Source: Cepaea nemoralis
Lineage: Eukaryota > Mollusca > Gastropoda > Stylommatophora > Helicidae
DNA length: 64,000 nucleotides
Assembly (NCBI GenBank): GCA_014155875.1
Contig: JACEFZ010016149.1
Coordinates: 124,001 to 188,000, forward strand
Direction of reading: 5' to 3'
In this document: positions 42,045-53,221 of the stretch, piece after piece
Position numbering within the stretch: position 1 is the first letter of the stretch
How the letters are laid out: every line of letters begins with the position of its first letter
The notes under the pieces: model-generated
What the model was told of the DNA's origin: nothing
Databases searched by the model: none
The model's input: only the letters and a program-made list of their open reading frames with translations
Made by a program: the position numbers and the translations under genes

Positions 42045-42320
42045 GCTAGAAAATCCATTATGTGGAAAGTCCGAATCAAACTCTTATTGTGTAGACGTCA
42101 TCAAAGGTGGAAAAAGCGTCCCATTGGCATAAAATAGAATATTGCTTGGACAGAAAATCCATTGTGTGGAAAGTCCGAATCGAAAGCTTGTTGTGTGGGT
42201 GTCTTCAAAGGTGGAAAAAAACGTCCCAGTGGCACAGAATGGAATATTGCTTGGATAGCAAATCAATTTCGTGGAAAGTCAGAATGGAAAGCTCACTGTG
42301 TGGGTGTCATCTGCAGACTG
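42045..42320 (+). repeat. Tandem repeat (family A type), ~3 units
   Basis: Repeats of AATATTGCTTGGA.AG.AAATC, TGGAAAGTCCGAAT and CACTGTGTGGGTGTC, homologous to 14074-14460 in reverse. Confidence 0.75.
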
Positions 42321-42748
42321 CATTCTTCTGGTTTCCGGAGGAACAGCTTGTGGTGAACGGAAGGCCCAATATATGGAAGTAGGCTAAGCAGCCATGTGCA
42401 GGACGTGGTGATTCCTTGGGTGAGCCCAGTACCAGAGCGCTACGTGTCGTCTCTGCAATTATGGAAGATTCCTTGGATGGCGAGGAATGCCCAGGGTCTG
42501 CCCCTGCCTTCCCTTGAGGGCTGACGGGGATGTCTTCAGCGGTTCTAAGTGGGCCAGCTGGGATGGGGATAACACCACAACAGTGAGAGTCAGACATCCT
42601 ACAAAACACCCGGGAAAGTAACACGGCCAACAAATGCCTGAAGAAGTTGGATGTGTCGGCCGAAAAGTTTAAATATCGCAGCTCTGCTGTAAATAGGTAC
42701 AACGCAGTTACGTCTTAAACGATATTCCGGACGAACACAGAAGAAGAA
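42321..42748 (+). repeat. Repeat family A copy
   Basis: Near full 3' part, with GACTGCATTCTTCTGGTTTC, CCTTGGGTGAGCCCAGTACC, CAGCTGGGATGGGGATAACA and terminal AGAAGAAGA. Confidence 0.75.
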
Positions 42749-42784
42749 GATTTAGGTGTTGATTACATTCCTTTATGATGTGCA

Positions 42785-43150
42785 TATATTTATGTGTATG
42801 CTAACTTGTATGTGAGAGAGTATGTCGAGTGAAAGAGAAATATAACCAAGGCATACATATATTTATGTGTGTGCTTAACTTGCATGTGAGAGAGTACGTA
42901 AAGTGAGAGAAATATAATCAAAGGGTACATATATTTATGTGTGTGCTGACTTGTATGTGAGAGAGTATGCAAAGTGAGAGAGAAATATAACCAAGACATA
43001 CATATATTTATGTGGGTGCTAACTTGTATGTGAGAGAGTACGTAAAGAGAGAGAAATATAACCAAGACATACATATATTTATGTGGGTGCTAACTTGTAT
43101 GTGAGAGAGTACATAAAGAGAGAGAAATATAACCAAAGCCTACATATATT
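42785..43150. repeat. Tandem repeat, ~65-bp unit, 5-6 copies
   Basis: Units of CATATATTTATGTG..TGCTAACTTGTATGTGAGAGAG and GAGAGAAATATAACCAA. Confidence 0.9.
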
Positions 43151-43254
43151 TTCTTCTTAATGTCTTCAAGCTGTACATACGTGTATGTTGTTTGTTTGGA
43201 ACAGGAAAGTGCGCACACTTTTCAGACTGTTTGGATTTGTCTGACTATTAACCA

Positions 43255-43700
43255 CAGCTTTTTGTATGAGGGGGCTTCAAATGGAAACCTTAAATGTTTT
43301 TGTTTTTTGGTGTGAATATATTCCGAAAAAGTAAAGAACAGATGTATCATTATTTGATGTAGTCACCACTGTATTCAGTGCAAGTCCTCCAGCGCTGATA
43401 AAGTGTTTGGATACCTGTAGAAAAAAATTCTCTTGGTCGCAGTGTGTATCCACTCATGCACCACCTGCTGTACCTCTTCATCGGACTGAAAAGTTAAAAT
43501 TCCTACTCCATTCATACACTTGCTGGACTTACAGGCATGCATCACCGTACTGAACCTTCATTCACCGATGAATTTCTATAGGTTTCACCCCTTCACTGAT
43601 TTTAAAAAAAACCAATAACAGAACGCTGCTGCCTCTTTGGTGCATGTCAATAGTGGCGCAGACATCTTTAAACTGTCCTTATGATGTCACCATGTCCAGC
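43255..43700 (-). pseudogene. Degenerate mariner-like transposase fragments
   Basis: The minus strand gives KVQYGDACKSSKCM (helix-turn-helix region) joined to DEEVQQVVHEWIHTATKRIF and a degraded C-terminal segment. The catalytic DDE/D core is deleted and stops are present. The ends match mariner/SETMAR-type proteins in order. Confidence 0.6.
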
Positions 43701-43984
43701 GAACGAAAGAAGAAATTTCACCGTGTTTGTCTGCACCAGTGATGTCACGTGCTGAACACTCTTGACATCCTTAACAATAATATTGACAGGTTACAAGACA
43801 ATGGCATGGTTATTGTAATTTATATCACACGTTTAAGAATGTGTTTGAATGGTTTCACAAATCCATATAAAACTGCTTATGTGTGTAAAATGCCTTCTTT
43901 AAATAAACTGAGTTATCCCTCAACTGACGTCCTGCATTTCTGTTAAATATTACTATGACAGTTGCACCCAGTTTCATATTTGGG

Positions 43985-44085
43985 CATCAACTAAACAGGC
44001 TGTGGCAGACGTGGTAGCGCAGTGCTTGCCTGCCAGCCCGCTGGTTTTGTGTTCAACTCCCCATAGAGGCACATTTGTAAAATTG
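43985..44085 (+). repeat. tRNA-like SINE head
   Basis: TGGTAGCGCAGTGCTTGCC (A box) and TGTGTTCAACTCCCC (B box) at tRNA spacing. Confidence 0.55.
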
Positions 44086-44185
44086 ACCTGTTGTTCCAGG
44101 TCATCATGTGCCATGCCGATAAGCTCTGGGGGTCATGTGTCGCCATCTCACACCATCACCAAAGTCATGGATCAGCTCCGTGTTC

Positions 44186-45607
44186 TTGGGCGACTAAAAT
44201 GGGTATACGGAAATGTTCTTGGGTGCCCAAAATGAGTAACCGGAAATGTTCTTGGGTGCCTAAAACGGGTAACTGGAAATGTTCTTGAGTGCCTAAAATG
44301 GGTAACCGGAAATGTTCTTGGGTGCCCAAAATGGGTAACCGGAAATGTTCTTGGGTGCCCAAAATGGGTAACCGGAAATGTTCTTGGGTGCCCAAAATGG
44401 GTACCTGGAAATGTTCTTAGGTGCCTAAAACTGGTAACTGGAAATGTTCTTGGACGCCTAAAACGGGTACCCGGAAATGTTCTTGAGTGCCTAAAATGGG
44501 TAACTGGAAATGTTCTTGGACGCCTAGAACAGGTAACTGGAAATGTTCTTGGACGCCTAAAACGGGTAACTGGAAATGTTCTTGGATGCCTAAAACGGGT
44601 TCCTAGAAATGTTCTTGGACTACTAAAGCGGGTACCCAGAAATGTTCTTGGATGACTAAAGCGAGTACCAAGAAATGTTCTTGGATGACTAAAGCGGGTA
44701 CCCAGAAATGTTCTTGGACGACTAAAGCGGGTACCCAGAAATGTTCTTGGATGACTAAAGCGGGTACCCAGAAATGTTCTTGGACGACTAAAGCGGGTAC
44801 CCAGAAATGTTCTTGGACGACTAAAGCAGGTACCCAGAAATGTTCTTGGACGACTAAAGCGGGTACCCAGAAATGTTCTTGGATGACTAAAGCGGGTACC
44901 CAGAAATGTTCTTGGATGACTAAAGCGGGTACCCAGAAATGTTCTTGGATGACTAAAGCGGGTACCCAGAAATGTTCTTGGACGACTAAAGTGGGTACCC
45001 AGAAATGTTCTTGGACGACTAAAGCGAGTACCCAGAAATGTTCTTGGATGACTAAAGCGAGTACCCAGAAATGTTCTTGGACGACTAAAGCGAGTACCCA
45101 GAAATGTTCTTGGACGACTAAAGCGAGTACCCAGAAATGTTCTTGGATGACTAAAGCGGGTACCCAGAAATGTTCTTGGATGACTAAAGCGGGTACCCAG
45201 AAATGTTCTTGGACGACTAAAGCGAGTACCCAGAAATGTTCTTGGACGACTAAAGCGGGTACCTGGAAATGTTCTTGGACGACTAAAGCGGGTACCCAGA
45301 AATGTTCTTGGACGACTAAAGCGAGTACCCAGAAATGTTCTTGGACGACTAAAGCGAGTACCCAGAAATGTTCTTGGACGACTAAAGCGGGTACCCAGAA
45401 ATGTTCTTGGACGACTAAAGCGAGTACCCAGAAATGTTCTTGGACGACTAAAGCGAGTACCCAAAAATGTTCTTGGACGACTAAAGCGGGTACCCAGAAA
45501 TGTTCTTGGATAACTAAAGCGGCTACCCAGAAATGTTCTTGGACGACTAAAGCGAGTACCCAGAAATGTTATTGGGCGCCTAAAACGGGTAACTGGAAAT
45601 GTTCTTG
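44186..45607. repeat. 33-bp minisatellite, ~43 units
   Basis: Unit GGTACCCAGAAATGTTCTTG plus GACGACTAAAGCG. Outer units (44186-44620 and the last two) read GGTAAC.GGAAATG and differ from the homogenised centre. The 33-bp length keeps long frames open on both strands. Confidence 0.95.
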
Positions 45608-45629
45608 GAAGTCAATCAGGTTAGCATGT

Positions 45630-45908
45630 AGGTCAGTATGGCTGACTGAATAGGAACGCGTGATCTCAAACATCCGGTGTGCTTATGCCGAGGTAAGGGG
45701 TCCACTCCTACACCGGACAGTTTAACTAAAATGTTGACCTATCGTCCTTGACTTGATTACAAGTCAGAGTGGGTTCGCCTGATGGCGAGGGACACTGTTA
45801 GTAGGGTAAGCTAATCCACACGCAAAATTCAGCCCAGCATTACTAAAGTAGTGTGTATGGACTACACTTGAGTTCAAAGCGAGGGAGTGCAAAAAACAAA
45901 AGAAAACA
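45630..45908 (+). mobile_element. SINE S1, copy 3
   Basis: GTCAGTATGGCTGACTGAAT head, GAGGGACACTGTTAGTAGGG core and a tail beginning CAAAGCGAGGGAG. Confidence 0.75.
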
Positions 45909-46192
45909 GACTAGCATGATATTAACCATATAACTTATCTTAGTGCTGACTGGCAAACACAAATATGAGCCCAACATCATGAACCCTGCACACCTCAAGG
46001 CATAGGAAAGAGTGTTTTACTTAATAAAAACAATTGGGGCTACATCTTAGAGCATCACAAGCTGCAGGAGGCTTCAGAATATTTGTGGGAGGTGACAGGG
46101 AAGGGGAGAGATTGTACACAGCCTTGTCTTACTCAAGGAGTTTGTTAACACTTTTGTCCTACTTTAAGGGATTGTATACATCCTTGTGTTAC

Positions 46193-46370
46193 ACGATTAC
46201 CAGAGTCGTGGATCAGCTCTGTGTTCTCGTCCCGACCATACCACGTGGTCAAGCCATCCATATATTTACTTCTCTGCCTTAACCTTGTTCTCCTCTCCCC
46301 CCCTCCATCTTGCCAGTTGTCACCAAGTTCTGTAGTTTATTTCTTCTCATAATTTAGTTTTAAGTTGCAT
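46193..46370 (-). repeat. RTE-like LINE 3' end fragment
   Basis: CAGAGTCGTGGATCAGCTCT to CTTGCCAGTTGTCACCAAG and TTCTTCTCATAA, shared with several fragments in this window. Confidence 0.6.
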
Positions 46371-46384
46371 GTCGAGTCGCACCA

Positions 46385-46505
46385 GTGACTTATGAGAGTA
46401 TGGAGCCGGTCGCTCAGAAAGTCGTGGCGTGCTGATGAGCGTAATCTAGCCTAGGAATCAACATACAGCTGAAAGATGCTGATATTGACTGCAATATCCT
46501 GAAAC
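46385..46505 (+). mobile_element. SINE S2 fragment
   Basis: GAGCCGGTCGCTCAGAAAGT, GCGTAATCTAGCCTAGGAAT and ATATCCTGAAACAGGATGG. Confidence 0.65.
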
Positions 46506-46509
46506 AGGA

Positions 46510-46735
46510 TGGAAACGCGGGAAAACAAAATGTCCTTTATAGGTCTAGCAGTCAACCCCAACATTTTCGCTGTTTGTGATTCCTGGGCAAATTTTACGTT
46601 GAGTAGTTTGCCATTGCTTTCTGAACGACCGGCTCCTATACTTTTTCGAAAAAACCAGCACCGCTGTGTTTCGAACCCGGGTATACGGACTCACAAACCT
46701 CGTTCGCAAGCCCTTAGCCACAGAGACCGGTTTCT
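46510..46735 (-). mobile_element. SINE S2 copy with complete tRNA-like head
   Basis: The minus strand has TCTGTGGCTAAGGGCTTGCG (A box) and CCCGGGTTCGAAACAC (B box), then the S2 core. It sits tail to tail with the plus-strand fragment at 46385. Confidence 0.75.
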
Positions 46736-47060
46736 TCTCATAACGTGCCTAATAAAATTTGACTGCCTACTTCTAATTTCTCTAATCAGTTTACGGCTTT
46801 CATTTGCCTTTTGTAGGACTTGCTCATTGGTTTTTCTGTCTGTCCCCGGTATTATTTGCATTGTCCCCTGAAACCACATTTCCACTGCCATTAGATGTTT
46901 TTCAGCTTTGCTGCTCATTGTCCACGCTTCATATCCATACAAAAGCACAGGTTCGATGTAGCACTGCAACACTCCTTTTGTCGTTGCAATTGACATGTTT
47001 TTATTAGTCAGTATGTTTTCTATTATGCAAAACGTGAACTTTGCCATAGCGATTCTTGTT
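46736..47060 (-). pseudogene. RTE/Jockey-like RT C-terminal fragment
   Basis: NILTNKNMSIATTKGVLQCY, EPVLLYGYEAWTM, MAVEMWFQGTMQII and VLQKANESRKLI. Same family as 47620, opposite strand. Confidence 0.75.
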
Positions 47061-47248
47061 CTAATCTCTTCAAGGCACCTCCCATAAGATATTAAGACTG
47101 TTCATCACATCAGCCTTGTCATAATCTAGCTTGCTGCTCAAAAGATCAACAGCAGAAGAACAACTCAAGACAGTGTAAAAAAAAAAAAAAAAACAGAGAT
47201 TCCGCGGAGAAACAACAAATAAAATCTCATAAAATATATCTAACAAAC

Positions 47249-47595
47249 ATGCAGTATTTCCCCCAGGAAATGCTGGTGTTGTGGGAAACGAGTAGGCGGA
47301 CAGATTGGCACCCCTTGGTGGATATTGGTGTAAATCAGACGTGGTCGTGGGTCTTTGAAATCGTGCGTATAGTGCAGAAGAAGGTAGATCGTCACTGCTT
47401 GGAGAGAATGGTGCTACAGGGAGTGACCAGAGGTTCTGACAGACACTTAAAACTCCGAGGAAAGGTCAGACGGACACATAATGAAACTGTTGCTGGTTCT
47501 GGTACCATTAGTGTCGGAACTCACCGCTGGCTGTTGTAGATGAGGGCGGAGCACGTATGGGAATGTCCTGAGTGCTGTGATGTCGGTTCTTGACG
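47249..47595 (+). pseudogene. RNH2 LINE C-terminal fragment
   Basis: TSRRTDWHPL, VTRGSDRHLKLRGKVRRTHN, SGTISVGTHRWLL, then WECPECCDVGS after a stop. Confidence 0.75.
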
Positions 47596-47619
47596 TAACT
47601 CAACATGCAGTATCTTAAA

Positions 47620-48182
47620 ACATGTTTTGTTGTTAATTATACAGATTAGAACAAGAATTGCCATTGCGAAGGAAGTCTTTTGCAAGATGATAAATATACT
47701 GACCAATAAAAAGATATCAATTGAAACGAGAAAAGGAGTGTCGAGGTGCTTCATAGAACCTATACTTTTGTATGGATGTGAATCGCGGACAATGAGCACT
47801 CAAGATGAAAAACATCTGATGGCTGTGGAAATGTGGTTTATGAGGAAAATGCAAAGAATACTATGGACAGACAGAAAAACCCATGAAAAAGTCCTTCAAG
47901 AAACAAATGAAGATCTTAAACTGATTAGACATTAGACGTAGACAGTGAAAATTTTTTGGGCATGTTATGAGAAGAAATGAATTGAAGAACTTGCTGACAA
48001 CTGGCAAGATTGAAGGGAAGAGACCAAGGGGAAGACCGAGAAGTAAATACCTGGATGCCTTGATCACATGGCATGGTCAGAGACAGAAACACGGAGCTGA
48101 TCCACGACTCTGGTGATCGAGTGAGATGGCAAAACATGACCGCCCACGCTAATCGGCGTGGCACATGATGGATGGATGGATG
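47620..48182 (+). pseudogene. RTE/Jockey-like RT C-terminal fragment
   Basis: IRTRIAIAKEVFCKMINILT, EPILLYGCESRTMS, MAVEMWFMRKMQRIL and THEKVLQETNEDLKLIRH, then degraded sequence to a GGATGGAT-like end. Confidence 0.75.
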
Positions 48183-48316
48183 TTTAATGACTGTGCAGAG
48201 TTTGAAAATATTGCCAGTCCAAGTTTTGTATTTACCTCTCATGTTGCATGAACTTTACAGAGGGTGAACACAAAACTTGGACCGGCAATATTTTCAAACA
48301 CTGCACAGTCATTAAT
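48183..48316. repeat. Inverted repeat with ~56-bp arms
   Basis: The left arm (TTAATGACTGTGCAGAG... to 48238) and right arm (48260 to ...CTGCACAGTCATTAA) are complementary with few mismatches, around a ~21-bp loop. GAAAATATTGCC and CAAGTTTTGT blocks are near perfect. Confidence 0.85.
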
Positions 48317-48535
48317 TCTTCATGACACTTTGGAGACTGCTGCAAAAGACCGAAATTCGTGGCGTACATCATTACGCAAGAGTGCAGTCACTTGTGAAGC
48401 AAACAGAACTGCAAGAGCTGTGGAATTAAGGTTGGACAGAAAAACCACTGCAGGAGATCCTCCTCCTGGAACGTCAAGCATTCTTTGCCCACATTGTCAA
48501 TGGACAAACGAGTTGTGCGCCTCAAGTATTTTGTA
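48290..48535 (+). pseudogene. LINE C-terminal fragment cut before its zinc finger
   Basis: DTLETAAKDRNSWRTSLRKS and ILCPHCQWTN resemble the RTE/Jockey-like C-terminal segment that leads into a C2H2 finger. The finger is incomplete at the hAT junction. Confidence 0.5.
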
Positions 48536-48539
48536 ATAC

Positions 48540-49139
48540 AGTTCCGGCCGATCCTAAAGATGTTCTAGAGTCGTTACTACAGTTTGGAAGGGATGTGTTT
48601 CCGACGATATATGTTGCATATATACTACTACTGACCGTAGCATTTTCAATCGCAAGTTGTGAAAGGTAATTTTCAAAACTGAAATTAATGAAAACACACC
48701 TCAGGTTGTCTATGTCACAAGAACGACCGGCTAACCTTGCTTTAATCTGCATTGAACAAGAATTCATCACCAGTGATGTAAAAAGTGAAGTAGTTCAAGT
48801 GTTTTGTGACAGGAGATCCAATTCAGAGAATCGAACTTAATAAATGTGAGTATGTAGCTGACCGCCGAGATTGAGTGCTGACATATTACATATATATTTA
48901 ATTTGAATAAAGTTTTTATGTTATGTTTTCCATACAGGCTATACTATGATTAGTAATAGTAGCCTAACTTCCTAAGCATAACATACAAAGTCTACAGTTC
49001 GGTTTCCGATCGTCAAAATAGACTAAAAGTACCATACGGCAATGTGCAATTCTCAAAAATTTCCTGGGGGAAAGGGAGAGGGTGCAGCACAGCGCAGAGG
49101 GAGGGGAGGAGGAATGAATTAGGGAAAGAAAAATTTAGG
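48540..49139 (+). pseudogene. hAT transposase C-terminal dimerisation domain and 3' flank
   Basis: With two stops, the strand encodes VAFSIASCER, FSKLKLMKTHLRLSMSQERP, ANLALICIEQEFI and FCDRRS, the hATC dimerisation domain of ZMYM/TTF-type hAT transposases. The element's 3' end is displaced to 57587-57640 by the LTR element. Upstream catalytic exons are missing. Confidence 0.8.
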
Positions 49140-49144
49140 GGCAT
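49140..49144. repeat. LTR element target-site duplication GGCAT (left)
   Basis: Exact partner at 57587-57591. Confidence 0.9.
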
Positions 49145-50834
49145 TGTCGTGTCCTCCTTTAAAGTGTCGTCCCTGGAGTGAAGAGAGTCAACACCTACAT
49201 TATAATAATTTTTTTCCCTATCAATATCCTGGAGAATCCACCAGCTTCCGTCCAACACACTCCATCAGCCCGTGGACACCTTTTCATATCACTCTCTCAC
49301 TGTCGTACTATGCCCCTCTCATACTTCCCCAACGCAACATACTCAACAACTCTTGCTTCTAAAATTTAATAAAGATTAATTTATTAATAGAAAAGTGTAA
49401 CGTATATGAGACGTGTATGCGAAAAAAATGTGTGTCGTGTATTATAACATAAATGTATATGTCAGCCTTCAAAGTTCAGGATCATAGTGCACACATCATG
49501 GCAAGGATTACACGATATCACACGAGTCAGTACAATAGACCTCACCGAAGTCGTATCCTTCTCTCCAGACATGTCCTCCTCCAGGAACTCTGATGACCAT
49601 GAGATCTGAATCCCATGTAAATATATAATCCGTGGAAAATACTATTATTGTTCCTAACACAACGGTTCCTAATAGTTTATAGAAACTCCGGCTTCATAAT
49701 TCAGGCGCAGTGAAACAAAAATGGAACACTGTCTTATGAACAGGACTTTTTGCCTCTTGCTAAATGTTCTCTAGTTCTCACTATTAAACAGTTATTGTCT
49801 ATACTCCAATAGAGTCCTTTATTTTTGTTCTAGTCATAAGTGAACTGAATATCCATCACGACTGGTGTGTTAAAACTGGTATGACCTAAACTCATTCGGT
49901 ATTTATCCTGTAGGATACATATACCATTCAGCTCCACTGAGCAATGTTGATCATCTTCCTCTAGCATAAGCTCTTTGATAAAGTTGCTGGCCAATCTTCC
50001 TGTGCCAAATTTTATCCGGGATCGGATTTTTCCTTGGTTCCGTGTTCTTCATTCCAACCAGAGGAAACCTTAGGCAACACCGCCTCATTCCGGGATGGCT
50101 ACTACACTTTGCCATAACGACACATGCTAGTTAATATTAAATTAATCTAACACTGTAGAGCTCTCCCACAAACACGTCCATCATAATCCACGGTTTTTGT
50201 CAACACTCCCCATCTCCAATCATGGTTTTTGGCAAAACCTAAAATTGGTCACGTGACATGGTTGATGTCCTGCAGGTGTTTTTTTGGGCATATCATCCAT
50301 TGTCAAGAATCGATTTTCCCTGGCTCCATCAATGTCAAAGTTGTCAGCAGTTGTTTTGACTTCTCCAACAAACTAACGAGTTACTGTATGATCCCAACAA
50401 CAGTTTCCCCAACAAGCTGCCAATCTTCTTGATGTCCGGAAACTATAAATTGACATACGGACTGTTTTCTTCCGAGCTGAGTACTTCCGCTTCCAATCCG
50501 ACCTGTTTATAAACTGTCAAAGCGATGTATGATTCAGCTCACCCACTTCCCCTACACATCTGCAGCTGTTAACTCTGCCCGACCTGTGATGGCAGACATC
50601 CGGTTGCAACCAGGATCCGACGGGTTCCATCTGTATTCGAATGTTGACAAACAGTCAAAGTGATGCCGGGACCCGTCTCCCTCACCACCGAGTGTTCCCA
50701 ATCCGCCGACCAGATGTCAACACGTGCAGTTACATTTTCTGGATTTGTTGAAACAACCTGTGGCCTCGAACATATGCACTAAGCAAACTTTCTGTATTAT
50801 CATTATCTGGTTAACTCATGGCGATCTCGTGACA
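49145..50834 (-). repeat. 3' LTR (left in window)
   Basis: 1,690 bp, near-identical to 55898-57586. On the minus strand it begins TGTCACGAGATC and ends GGACACGACA. Confidence 0.95.
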
Positions 50835-50848
50835 TAGGCCCCCTCTTA
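50835..50848 (-). promoter_or_regulatory. Polypurine tract
   Basis: AAGAGGGGGCCTA lies directly upstream of the 3' LTR on the minus strand, the expected plus-strand DNA primer. Confidence 0.8.
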
Positions 50849-50898
50849 AGAGAGTAGTCCATCTCACTCTTCTCCACCATGAGTTCAATCCAGATGAT

Positions 50899-53211
50899 TC
50901 ATTCTTCTTCTTCAGGAGCTGGGTGTCTTGACAAGAAGTCCGCTCCAACATTTTCCTTCCCAGGAATGTACTCCACTGTGAAATTGTAAGGTTGAAGTAA
51001 CAACGACCACCGCATCAAATGGGCGTTGAGCTTTTGAGAAGTAGCCAGGAACATCAGGGGCTGATGATCCGACTGGACTCGAAACTTAACTCCATACAAA
51101 TATGGCTGGAGTTTTTGCACTGCCCATACGAGGGACAAGCACTCTCTCTCGACTGTAGAATAATTCCTCTCTGCCTGGAGAAGTTTCTTGCTTGCGTATG
51201 CCACAGGTTTCAAAACCGAAGCATCGTCTTTTCCTTCCTGTAACAAGGCTGCCCCAATCCCAATCGCACTCGCATCCGTTCTCAACACAAATGGTTTGGA
51301 AAGGTCAGGGAGCTGTAATACAGGTTTGCTGACCAAGGCCTCCTTTAACTGACTATAGGCATTCTCACATTCTGGTGTCCAAATGATGTGGTCCGGGAAT
51401 CCCTTTTTCAAGGTTTCCGTCAATGGAGCTCCCAGTTCAGTGAAATGTGGGATAAATTTGTGGTAGAACCCACACAACGAGAGAAAAGATCGCACATCCT
51501 TCTTCGTTTTTGGCCTTGGTGCATTTCTGATTTTCTCCAGGTTCTTCTCTTCTGGGACAATGTGTCCTGGAGTGATGGTGTGACCTAGAAATTCCAGAGT
51601 CTGGTAACCAATCATGCACTTGGTTGGACGAGCGGTAAGCCCCGCTTCCTTGAGTCTATTAAACACTCTCTCCAAGGATTGTAAGTGGTCATCCAAGCTG
51701 TCACTGGAAATCAGAATATCATCCATGAATGAGATGATGGATGGATCCTGTAAAGGATCAAGTAAAGTCCTCATCATGCGTGTAAACACACTAGGTGCAT
51801 TGCTGAGTCCAAAAGGCATGACCTTGAATTCGTAGTGTCCACTGGGTGTACTGAAAGCCAACAGTGGTCGAATCTCCGGTTTGACTGGTATCTGATAGTA
51901 CCCCCTACTCAGATCCACCTTTGAAAAGTACCGAGCCTTATGGAGCCTAGCGAATAACTGGGTTGGATTCGGCAATGGTTCCACCTGAAATTGTGTATGA
52001 CTGTTCAGAAGTCGGTAGTCTATACACAACCGGTGTTCTCCACTAGGTTTCCGTAACAAAACTACCCCTGCATTGTATGGGGATGTGGATGGTGCAATCA
52101 CGTCATCCTCCAGCAGTTTCTGTATTTCTTCCTCCAGGGCCTTTTCTTTAGAGAATGGCACTGGGTAAACCTTTTGACGAACAGGTTCCTGCGTGGTCAA
52201 AGTCATCTCGAACTCCACCAACCTCGTTCGTCCTGGTTTATCAGTCAGTATCTCCTTATGAGACTTGAGAACCTGGGTTATCTTTTCCCTCTCCTGTGAG
52301 GTCAGATCAGGGTTCACTTGTACATCCCTATAGGTTTCCTGGTGTACTAAGGGATATTCCCTGCCCTCGTTGGTTCCCACTTCCGTCTCCACTGCAACTG
52401 CCATTGCCATGAGGTGAGCTGCCTTGTCTCCGGGTCTCTCTTCATATTTCCGCAAGAGATTGATATGGAAAATCTTCGACTTTCCCCGGATCCGGATCTG
52501 ATAGTTGGTTCTGGATATCACCCTTTCCACGGGAAATGGTCCTTGCCAACCTATCTCCAGTTTGTTGTTTCCCGTTGGGAGTAGCAACAAGACTTTGTCT
52601 CCCACCTCTAGAGATCTTTCTTTAGACCTACGGTTGTAGTAGGCCGCATGTCTTTTCCTGGCCTTTTTCAAGTTTTGATTTGCCAGAGTCCATCCCTTGT
52701 GGAGTTTTTCTTTCAGTTCCTCCACGTATTTATAGGATGAGATCACTTCTTCTGACGTCCCCTCTTCAGTCCAACTCCTCAACATGGCTTCCAACGGTCC
52801 TTTGATTGGACGACCAAACAGCAACGTAGCGGGTGGTAATCCTGTTGAGCCATGAGGAACTTCCCGATAGGCAAAGAGTGCTGCTGGGATATATTCATCC
52901 CACCTATCAGGTTTTTCCTGCGCTAGTTTCCTGAGCATTGTCATCAACGTGCCGTTGAAACGCTCTACTTGTCCATTGGCTTGAGGGTGGTAAGGGCTGG
53001 TATGTATGTGGTTAGAGTGAAACACCCTAAATACCTCCTCCATGAGTTTTCCACAAAACTGAGATCCATTGTCCGTCAGAATTTGATCCGGAAAGCCTAA
53101 TCTGGTAAAGACCTCCATCAGTGCGTCCGCCACTCGTTTCGAGTCAATCGTGGTCAACGGTATGGCCTCACCCCACATTGTACAGCAATCCACCATTGTG
53201 AGTATATACAT
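50899..53211 (-). pseudogene. Gypsy pol: integrase core, RT and RNase H
   Basis: 770 uninterrupted codons. The integrase portion has ILTDNGSQFCG (second catalytic Asp) and HPQANGQVERFNGTL (Glu), then a GPY/F-type end (GWQGPFPVE, KIFHINLLRKY). RT follows: LCIDYRLLN, KVDLSRGYYQIPV, FMDDILI (YxDD position) and FLGHTITPG. RNase H: RTDASAIGIGAALL, STVERECLSL, VQSDHQPL and ADFLSRHP, then a stop. The first integrase Asp lies in a short deletion between this frame and the gag-side frame, so the unit cannot act as is. Confidence 0.9.
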
Positions 53212-53221
53212 GTTCCTCTTC

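Noticed and set aside
44186..45607. CRISPR-like array of 33-bp repeats
   Set aside because: The units are contiguous with no unique spacers, and the DNA is eukaryotic.
44172..45653. 430- and 333-codon frames with 11-residue repeats
   Set aside because: A 33-bp tandem repeat keeps frames open on both strands automatically. No start context or homology supports a gene.
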